Below, piece by piece: positions 1-5,324 of a DNA stretch of 5,324 nt (position 1 is the first letter of the stretch; each line of letters starts with the position of its first letter). The DNA is from Bacteroidales bacterium (lineage in GTDB: Bacteria; Bacteroidota; Bacteroidia; Bacteroidales; UBA932), in assembly GCA_012513425.1 (NCBI GenBank), contig JAAZCF010000179.1, positions 1 through 5,324 of the forward strand. The letters are read 5' to 3'. The notes beneath the pieces were generated by a model. That model searched no databases. It was not told the origin of the DNA and saw only the letters and a program-made list of their open reading frames with translations. The translations under genes and the position numbers were made by a program.

Positions 1-1530
1 ATTTTCTGTGCTATAGCAAGCCCTGGCCATAGAGCGCAGAGCTAACATTTGTAAAGCATTTTCCTCGGGCTTGCCTTTCACTGCACTGAGCAACACATTC
101 AAACTCTTGGATATTTGGCGTGTTGATTCTGTCGGACCCATTTCGTGGCCGAAAGTCTTAGCAAAGCTTCTCAGCGAACCCAACTTTTCTTGATTTGGGT
201 TATCATGGATACGATAAACAAAGGTTGGGTTTTTAAGCTTCATTTTCTTCGTTACAAACTCAGCAACACCTCTGTTGGCTAGTAGCATAAACTCTTCAAT
301 GAGCCAATTGCTCTCTTTTGAAATCTTTTGATATACATCCAAAGGCTTCCCTTCTTCGTCCACTCTAACCTTCATTTCAGGTCTTTCAAAATTGACGGCA
401 CCTTTGTCAAAACGCTTTTTGCGAAGAGCGGTTGCCAATTCATTCAACTTTGTGATTTCTTCTGCAAGCGGACCTTGCCCTGTCTCGATGATTTGTTGTG
501 CTTGTTCATAGTCAAATCTTTGGTCAGAACATATCACTGTTCTGCCATACCACTCATTCAACACTTTGGCCTGATCATCCAACTCAAAAATTGCTGCATA
601 GCAAAGCTTTTCTTCGCCGGGACGCAAAGAGCATAGCTTGTTGGACAAATTTTCAGGAAGCATAGGGATAGTCCTATCTACCAAATATACAGAAGTAGCA
701 CGATTAAAAGCCTCTTTGTCAATGACATCCCCAGGCCTTACATAGTAAGTTACATCTGCTATGTGAACACCAACTTCATAATGGCCATTGTCAAGCTTTA
801 CAAATGAAATAGCATCGTCAAAGTCTTTTGCATCTGAAGGGTCGATTGTTAATGTGGTTATCTTGCGATAATCCTTTCTTTTTGCAATTTCAGCCTTTGT
901 GATTTTATCAGATATTTTATCTGCAGCTTGAGAAACTTCTAGTTCAAAGCGATATGGTAGACAATATTCAGCCAAAATGGCGTGCATTTCCGTGTCATTT
1001 TTACCTGCTACACCCAACACATCAACTATTTTGCCAATAGGTTCCATGCTTTTTCTTGGCCAATCAGTTACCAAAACAGCCACCTTCATGCCGTTTTCAG
1101 CCTTAATTCCTCCAATTTTTGGAAGGCTGTTTTCATTATCAAGTGGTACTTTAACATCGTAAGGCATGCGACTACTTTCAATAATTACCCACGCATTGTT
1201 GCCTCTTATCGAAAGCACTCCAATGTGCGGATTTTTGCTACGTTGTAAAATTGCTATTACTTCACCTTCTCTGCGCTGACCATCAGCCTTGCGACGCGTA
1301 ATGACAGCTTTGACTTTATCTCCATTGAGCGCACCTCTAAGCTTTGGCTGAGAAACAAACACATCATTTTCGACTCCTTCAACAACTACAAAGCCAAAAC
1401 CATCACGAGCCAAACTTACTATTCCTACCACTTCTTCGTGGCTTTTACTACGACGGCCTTTGGTGCTCATACGAGGACCATTATCTTTTCTGCCTTTTGT
1501 CTCTTTTTTTTCTTTAATTCTTTTAGCCAT
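1..1530 (-). CDS. rnr: Ribonuclease R, 3'-truncated by window edge (510 codons visible)
   Basis: This is a processive 3'-to-5' exoribonuclease of the RNB (RNase II) family, acting in the cytoplasm on structured RNA in mRNA decay and rRNA quality control. Reading from the ATG at 1530-1528 the frame is open to base 1. Residues 2-28 are rich in Lys and Arg. Residues about 33-95 form a cold-shock/OB-type RNA-binding domain (DGFGFVVVEGVENDVFVS). The RNB domain follows from about residue 220 with TIDPSDAKDFDDA; Asp230, Asp236, Asp238 and Asp239 match the Mg-binding catalytic aspartates of E. coli RNase R in spacing. HIADVTYYV (256-264) and NRATSVYLVDRTIPMLPENL (276-295) are further RNB signatures. 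The visible part ends in ACYSTEN, just before where the family's YTHFTSPIRRYPD motif is expected, so the rest of RNB and the S1 domain are off-window. An in-frame TAA at 1536-1534 fixes the start. No Shine-Dalgarno is visible. The family member has no N-terminal helix-turn-helix extension like that of E. coli. Confidence 0.95.
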   Translation of the reverse strand, partial: MAKRIKEKKETKGRKDNGPRMSTKGRRSKSHEEVVGIVSLARDGFGFVVVEGVENDVFVSQPKLRGALNGDKVKAVITRRKADGQRREGEVIAILQRSKNPHIGVLSIRGNNAWVIIESSRMPYDVKVPLDNENSLPKIGGIKAENGMKVAVLVTDWPRKSMEPIGKIVDVLGVAGKNDTEMHAILAEYCLPYRFELEVSQAADKISDKITKAEIAKRKDYRKITTLTIDPSDAKDFDDAISFVKLDNGHYEVGVHIADVTYYVRPGDVIDKEAFNRATSVYLVDRTIPMLPENLSNKLCSLRPGEEKLCYAAIFELDDQAKVLNEWYGRTVICSDQRFDYEQAQQIIETGQGPLAEEITKLNELATALRKKRFDKGAVNFERPEMKVRVDEEGKPLDVYQKISKESNWLIEEFMLLANRGVAEFVTKKMKLKNPTFVYRIHDNPNQEKLGSLRSFAKTFGHEMGPTESTRQISKSLNVLLSAVKGKPEENALQMLALRSMARACYSTEN

Positions 1531-1538
1531 AATTTAAG

Positions 1539-1546
1539 TATATTTG
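1539..1546 (+). promoter_or_regulatory. Putative gpmI promoter, Bacteroidota -7 element
   Basis: The plus strand reads TATATTTG here, an exact match to TAnnTTTG. The expected transcription start is near 1552-1555, giving a leader of about 26-29 bases before the gpmI ATG at 1581. The -33 region falls inside the first codons of rnr and is only T-rich (TTTA at 1513-1516), so this box is weak. Placement at the right distance from a start codon supports it, but short AT-rich matches also arise by chance. Confidence 0.45.
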
Positions 1547-1563
1547 CGGTCCAATGTTATATG

Positions 1564-1571
1564 CAAATTTA
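1564..1571 (-). promoter_or_regulatory. Putative rnr promoter, Bacteroidota -7 element
   Basis: The minus strand reads TAAATTTG here, an exact match to the Bacteroidota -7 consensus TAnnTTTG. With the usual few-base gap, transcription would begin near 1557 and give a leader of about 25-30 bases before the rnr ATG at 1530. The upstream -33 region has only T-rich sequence (around 1588-1592) rather than a clear TTTG at ideal spacing, so the call rests on the -7 box and its position. Confidence 0.45.
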
Positions 1572-1580
1572 GTTAAAAAT

Positions 1581-3098
1581 ATGAATAAAAAGGTATTATT
1601 AATGATTCTTGATGGTTGGGGCGAAGGTCTTAAAGACCATAGCAATGCCATCTATACCCAAGGTGCTCCTCACATTGACGCGCTCAGAGCCAAATATCCA
1701 TTTTCTCATCTTAAAGCCTGCGGTGAAGATGTTGGACTTCCTGATGGTCAAATGGGTAATTCAGAGGTTGGTCACCTAAATATTGGTGGCGGTCGAGTTG
1801 TATATCAAGATTTAGTAAAAATCAATCGAGCTTGTGCATTTCATACTCTTCTTGACAACAAAGAGATTGCTGCCGCTTATAATTATGTAAAAACATCGGG
1901 CAAAGCCCTTCATTTTATGGGCTTGTGCTCTCATGGTGGCGTTCACAGCTCTCTCAATCATCTTTATGAATTTCTGGCTGTTGCCGCACAGCAAGGTCTT
2001 GAGAAAGTTTATGTTCATTGCTTCATGGATGGTAGAGACTGCGACCCTCGCAGTGGACTTGGCTTTGTAAAAGAGCTTGAGGAGAAGATGGCTGCCACCA
2101 CCGGTAAAGTAGCTTCAGTCGTTGGACGTTATTACACCATGGATCGTGACAAACGTTGGGAAAGAGTCAAGGACGGTTATGACTTGATCGTCAGCGGTGT
2201 TGGCTCAAAAGCAACTTCTGCAACGGATGCCATCAAGGCTTCTTATGACGAAGGAGTAACCGATGAATTCATCAAACCTATTTGTATAGTAGATGGCGAA
2301 GGCGCAGCTGTTGGAACCCTCAGCGAAGGTGATGCTGTCATTTCCTACAACTTCAGAAATGACCGCGCAAGAGAGATAACTTCTGCGCTTACACAGCAAG
2401 ACATACCAGAGTTCAATATGCATACTATACCTTTGTATTATTGCTGCTTAACTCCTTATGATGACAAGTTCAAAGGCTTACATATTCTTTTTGACAAAGA
2501 AAATGTACAAAATACTATTGGTGAAGTCGTTTCAAAAGCCGGACGTACACAGCTCCGCATCGCAGAAACTGAAAAATATGCCCATGTTACTTTCTTCTTC
2601 AATGGTGGTCGTGAAGCCACTTTTGAAAATGAAGATCGCATTCTCATCAATTCTCCAAAGGTTGCCACTTATGACCTACAACCCGAAATGAGTGCTCTTC
2701 TCGTTAGAGATGCTTTAATTGAAGACTTGAAAACCGGAAAGCATGATATGGTTATTTTGAACTTTGCAAACGGCGATATGGTTGGCCACACAGGAGTATA
2801 TGAGGCCATATGCAAGGCAGTTGAAACCATTGATGGTTGTGTGAACGATGTTGTGACTGCTGCTCGTCAAGCCGGCTATAGTGTACTAATCACTGCCGAC
2901 CACGGCAATGCAGACTATGCAGTCAATCCTGACGGCAGCCCTAACACGGCTCACTCGCTCAATCCAGTTCAAGTTATTGTTGTAGATGATGACATTAAGA
3001 GCGTTCGAGATGGTCGCCTTGCCGACATTGCTCCTACAATGCTCAAACTCATGGGAGTTGACAAACCGGCTGATATGACCGGTGAAGCATTAATCTAA
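1581..3098 (+). CDS. gpmI: 2,3-bisphosphoglycerate-independent phosphoglycerate mutase (iPGM)
   Basis: The enzyme interconverts 3-phosphoglycerate and 2-phosphoglycerate in glycolysis and gluconeogenesis in the cytoplasm, using two Mn ions and a phosphoserine intermediate. The 505-residue length is normal for the family. The alkaline-phosphatase-like fold opens with MILDGWG (metal ligand Asp11) and carries the nucleophile in GQMGNSEVGHLNIGGGR (Ser61). Substrate-site elements are HCFMDGRDCDP (146-156), GRYYTMDRD (182-190) and NFRNDRARE (257-265), with Lys332 in EKYAHVTFFFNGG. The second metal-site group is complete: Asp399 and His403 in NGDMVGHTG, Asp440 and His441 in TADHGNAD, and His458 in NTAHSL. 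No key residue is missing. An in-frame ATG at 1554 would add nine residues (MLYANLVKN), but family members begin at MxKKxLLMILDGWG and the putative transcription start lies at about 1553, so 1581 is preferred. No Shine-Dalgarno is present; the upstream bases are A/T-rich. It is divergent from rnr, with its own promoter element and its own terminator, so probably monocistronic. Confidence 0.97.
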   Translation: MNKKVLLMILDGWGEGLKDHSNAIYTQGAPHIDALRAKYPFSHLKACGEDVGLPDGQMGNSEVGHLNIGGGRVVYQDLVKINRACAFHTLLDNKEIAAAYNYVKTSGKALHFMGLCSHGGVHSSLNHLYEFLAVAAQQGLEKVYVHCFMDGRDCDPRSGLGFVKELEEKMAATTGKVASVVGRYYTMDRDKRWERVKDGYDLIVSGVGSKATSATDAIKASYDEGVTDEFIKPICIVDGEGAAVGTLSEGDAVISYNFRNDRAREITSALTQQDIPEFNMHTIPLYYCCLTPYDDKFKGLHILFDKENVQNTIGEVVSKAGRTQLRIAETEKYAHVTFFFNGGREATFENEDRILINSPKVATYDLQPEMSALLVRDALIEDLKTGKHDMVILNFANGDMVGHTGVYEAICKAVETIDGCVNDVVTAARQAGYSVLITADHGNADYAVNPDGSPNTAHSLNPVQVIVVDDDIKSVRDGRLADIAPTMLKLMGVDKPADMTGEALI

Positions 3099-3116
3099 TT
3101 TTGACCATACAAAATA

Positions 3117-3156
3117 AACCCCGAAAGTCAAATAAGAACTTTCGGGGTTAGTTTTT
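3117..3156. terminator. Bidirectional rho-independent terminator between gpmI and the GH31 gene
   Basis: A perfect 12-bp inverted repeat pairs AACCCCGAAAGT (3117-3128) with ACTTTCGGGGTT (3138-3149) around a 9-base loop. On the plus strand the stem is followed by GTTTTT (3151-3156), which ends gpmI 18 bases after its stop codon. On the minus strand the same stem is followed by TATTTTG (complement of 3110-3116), which ends the GH31 transcript about 25 bases after its stop. Convergent genes sharing one hairpin is a common economical arrangement. Confidence 0.9.
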
Positions 3157-3174
3157 ATATAGTCACTTTCTTGT

Positions 3175-5324
3175 TTATAGCTTCTTAAATACCGGAATGG
3201 CTTCAAGGGTGACAGGAACATCTACATATTGGCCACCATCGTAGTGTGTGCCATTGAAGAAATCTTCCCATCCAGCAGCATTCTTTGGAAGATACACTTT
3301 CCAAGTCTCAACCTTTGGCTCCATAACAGGACAAACCAAATAATCAGGACCAAACATGTATTCTGCAGTCTGCTTGAGAGCTTCCTCGTCATTGGCAAAG
3401 TCAAACACGAGTGGACGCATCATAGTGTATCCTTCTTCTGTTACTTTCTTGGCCACACTAACGATATATGGCTGAAGTTTGTAACGAAGCTTGATTTGAT
3501 CAACATAAATACGATTTGTTTCCTCAGTGTAATTCCAAGGCTCTGTTTTACTGCCGGAGCCGTGAACTCTCATAAATGGAAGGAATACAGAAGTTTGAAT
3601 CATTCGAAGCATAACTTCCTGATAATCCTCATTAGTGTATTGATCCGGAACGCGTTGGAATCCGCCTGCATCATAAGTCCACCAAGGAATACCTGTTGCA
3701 CTCTGACCTAATCCGCCTGCAATCTGGCGGCGGAAAGTATCCCAAGTGCCTGAAATATCTCCAGACCATGTAACAATACCATAACGCTGGCTGCCGGCAA
3801 ATGCACTTCTTGTGAGAACATAAGGCATGTTGTCTGGCTCATAATATGTCTTGAAACCTTCATACATGATACGGTTTGCCATGAGTGGATATACATTTCT
3901 GTAGACAGCACCAGGAATGGTATTGTTGGCAACTCTTCTGTCAAGAAGTTCATAATCGTTGTCAGGCTCAGTAGCATCAAACCACCAACCATCAAAACCT
4001 AGAACTACCAGACTATCTCTAAAGCTGTTCCAATAGTACTCGGCAGCCTCCGGATTGAAATAATCAATCCACTCAGTGCCAGGGATGAAATAGCCTTTCG
4101 CCGCGAGGTTATTACCTAGAGTTGTGCCAATATTCTTGTTGCGTTCGTTCAATGTTCGGCTGCCTACGGTAGCGACTCTTGACCACACAGAAATCATTAT
4201 CTTGTAACCTAGATCGTGAACATCATCAATCATGGCTTTAGCGTCAGGATATTTTGTTTTGTCAAATTCCATTGAGTTCCAGCCAGTTTCACCCCAATAT
4301 TGCCAGTCCTGAACAATCATGTCCATTGGGATATTTCTATCCTTGAAGCCATGTGCTGCTTCGAGAAGCTCGGCCTGAGTGTCATATCTTTCACGGCACT
4401 GAATAAATCCGAATGCCCAGTCATGCATATAAGGAACCTCACCGGTGAGCTTTCTATATGAAGCAATCACCTCATCGGCAGAACCTGCAAATACTGTGTA
4501 GTCGAAATTCTGAGATACAGGAGAACTGAAAGTAGTGGTGTTATCAACCTTTCTTAAAAAGAGTTCCACGGAATCTTCAACCGACCCGACAACATGAATC
4601 TTGTGAGAGCCTTGAGCCAAATTGGTGATGCATGATACTGTAGGAATCCATGAGTTGTCGTCATTTATAATGATTTGATCATCAACAGCCACTTGGTGGC
4701 CTCCACGAGCACCTTCTTTTCCTACACATACCATAAGTGAATAATCGCCTGCCTCTGGCACTGAAAATTCACCCTCATATTCATTTCTTGGAGCCATTGG
4801 CCTTCTGCCGGCTACAGCCACTGGAGCATTTTGTTTTCCTTCTTTCTTGAAAATAGGAACGACTGTTTCTCCGGGGTTGAAATCTGTACGGCCATAGTTG
4901 TGCCACAAGATACCATATCCATTGCTGGAGATGATTACCGGGCTCACAATCTGGCTATTGTTCTGGGTAAGACGACGAGATAATCCAAAGATATCTACGT
5001 AGCCATCCTGAAACTGTCCAGTGCCATATTGATGGTCACCAGGCTGCATAATGAAAGATTGAGCTGTGATATAGGTTGGATCACCCATAATTTCAGACAT
5101 TTCTAGAACTTTAGTATTTGGCTTTTCGCGGAAAAGTTCTTTACCATTTGCATCATAAAATGCAAGTGTCTCAGAGTCTTTGTCAAAGACAGCTTTCATT
5201 TTGGCTGTGATAACAGAGATAGTCGTTTCGTTTTCGACTACTTCAAAGTCTGGGGTTTCCACTTCTTCAGTAAAAATCAAGTTTTCCACTTCGTGAGTTG
5301 GAGCACCCATAATCTGCACTCTGA
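3175..5324 (-). CDS. GH31 family alpha-glycosidase, alpha-xylosidase-like, with PA14-like insert; 5'-truncated by window edge
   Basis: This retaining alpha-glycosidase probably removes alpha-xylosyl (or alpha-glucosyl) units from the non-reducing end of oligosaccharides. The frame is open through the right edge, so the true start and any signal peptide are missing; residues here count from the GTG at 5319. An N-terminal beta-sandwich (to about 157) contains QYGTGQFQDGYVDIFGLSRR. A PA14-like beta domain is inserted at about 158-260. The barrel runs from about 295 to 640: FGFIQCRERYDTQAELLEA, MIVQDWQYWGETGW, nucleophile Asp448 in GWWFDATEPD, acid/base Asp521 in WSGDISGTW, then GIPWWTYDAGGF and MRVHGSGSKTEPW. 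A short beta region ends in VPVTLEAIPVFKKL. The GWW(F)DATEPD and ERY-TQ-ELLE motifs and the insert resemble the Cellvibrio Xyl31A and Bacteroides xyloglucan-locus GH31 group rather than YicI or maltase types. Known relatives are secreted to the periplasm or outer surface; that is inferred here. Substrate is uncertain: alpha-xylosidase is favoured, but transglycosylases and alpha-glucosidases are related. The C-terminus is shorter than in many relatives. Confidence 0.92.
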   Translation of the reverse strand, partial: RVQIMGAPTHEVENLIFTEEVETPDFEVVENETTISVITAKMKAVFDKDSETLAFYDANGKELFREKPNTKVLEMSEIMGDPTYITAQSFIMQPGDHQYGTGQFQDGYVDIFGLSRRLTQNNSQIVSPVIISSNGYGILWHNYGRTDFNPGETVVPIFKKEGKQNAPVAVAGRRPMAPRNEYEGEFSVPEAGDYSLMVCVGKEGARGGHQVAVDDQIIINDDNSWIPTVSCITNLAQGSHKIHVVGSVEDSVELFLRKVDNTTTFSSPVSQNFDYTVFAGSADEVIASYRKLTGEVPYMHDWAFGFIQCRERYDTQAELLEAAHGFKDRNIPMDMIVQDWQYWGETGWNSMEFDKTKYPDAKAMIDDVHDLGYKIMISVWSRVATVGSRTLNERNKNIGTTLGNNLAAKGYFIPGTEWIDYFNPEAAEYYWNSFRDSLVVLGFDGWWFDATEPDNDYELLDRRVANNTIPGAVYRNVYPLMANRIMYEGFKTYYEPDNMPYVLTRSAFAGSQRYGIVTWSGDISGTWDTFRRQIAGGLGQSATGIPWWTYDAGGFQRVPDQYTNEDYQEVMLRMIQTSVFLPFMRVHGSGSKTEPWNYTEETNRIYVDQIKLRYKLQPYIVSVAKKVTEEGYTMMRPLVFDFANDEEALKQTAEYMFGPDYLVCPVMEPKVETWKVYLPKNAAGWEDFFNGTHYDGGQYVDVPVTLEAIPVFKKL
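4540..4848 (-). other. PA14-like beta-sandwich inserted in the GH31 N-terminal domain
   Basis: These codons (residues about 158-260 of the visible protein) interrupt the N-terminal beta-sandwich between VVPIFKKEGK and FDYTVFAGSADEV. They show the PA14 pattern: a strand before a turn (FSVPEAGDYSLMV), a central strand with a displayed loop (HQVAVDDQIII, then NDDNSW), LAQGSHKIHVVG, and a closing strand (DSVELFLRK). In related GH31 alpha-xylosidases an inserted PA14 domain lies near the active site and helps bind longer oligosaccharides. At about 100 residues this copy is shorter than a full PA14 domain of roughly 130-150. The boundaries are estimates made by eye. Confidence 0.6.

Noticed and set aside
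328..1248. Plus-strand open frames opposite rnr (328-636, 977-1162, 982-1248)
   Set aside because: They lie antisense to a continuous, strongly conserved RNase R frame, have no recognisable domains, and read as low-quality Phe/Ser/Cys-rich shadows.
3065..3083. Small inverted repeat ACCGG/CCGGT near the end of gpmI
   Set aside because: Only a 5-bp stem inside coding sequence, explained by the codons for KPADMTGEAL, and with no T-tract after it. The real terminator is the 12-bp hairpin downstream.
3229..3711. 160-codon plus-strand open frame opposite the GH31 gene
   Set aside because: It is antisense to the conserved 3' half of the GH31 coding region (the 3' part of the barrel and the C-terminus). 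It has no family resemblance, and the GH31 motifs account for the sequence.
3708..3995. 95-codon minus-strand frame overlapping the GH31 gene in another frame
   Set aside because: It overlaps the catalytic Asp448 and Asp521 region, whose codons are constrained by GH31 motifs; it is a same-strand shadow with no start signal.
5308..5319. GTG (5319) or ATG (5310) as the true start of the GH31 gene
   Set aside because: The frame stays open to the window edge, and neither candidate leaves room for a signal peptide or the first strand of the N-terminal domain, so the real start is probably upstream of the window.

Overview
The window looks like ordinary chromosomal DNA from a member of the Bacteroidota, probably Bacteroidales. 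The evidence is moderate AT-richness, no Shine-Dalgarno sequence before either visible start, two matches to the Bacteroidota -7 promoter motif TAnnTTTG in the only divergent gap, and a PA14-containing GH31 glycosidase of a type common in that phylum. The genus cannot be fixed from this sequence.

Layout: (1) Positions 1-1530, minus strand, hold the first 510 codons of ribonuclease R (rnr); the 3' end of the gene lies beyond the left edge. (2) Positions 1531-1580 form a 50-base divergent gap with one TAnnTTTG element for each flanking gene, and the two elements point towards each other. (3) Positions 1581-3098, plus strand, hold a complete gpmI, the Mn-dependent, cofactor-independent phosphoglycerate mutase. 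(4) Positions 3099-3174 are a short convergent gap with a strong 12-bp hairpin that can terminate transcription in both directions. (5) Positions 3175-5324, minus strand, hold a GH31 alpha-glycosidase, most like the alpha-xylosidase clade. It has a PA14-like insert, and its 5' end lies beyond the right edge. There is no gene-free stretch longer than 76 bases.

The genes do not form one pathway. rnr is RNA decay and quality control, gpmI is the 3-PG/2-PG step of glycolysis and gluconeogenesis, and the GH31 enzyme trims alpha-linked sugars from oligosaccharides. rnr and gpmI share a compact regulatory gap. The GH31 gene is read from the right and only its terminator is shared with gpmI; any polysaccharide-utilisation partners (SusC/SusD, other hydrolases) would lie to the right, out of view.

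I found no CRISPR array, mobile element, tRNA, rRNA, riboswitch or new multi-gene system. The points most worth a second look are the face-to-face promoter elements and the short C-terminus and compact insert of the GH31 protein.
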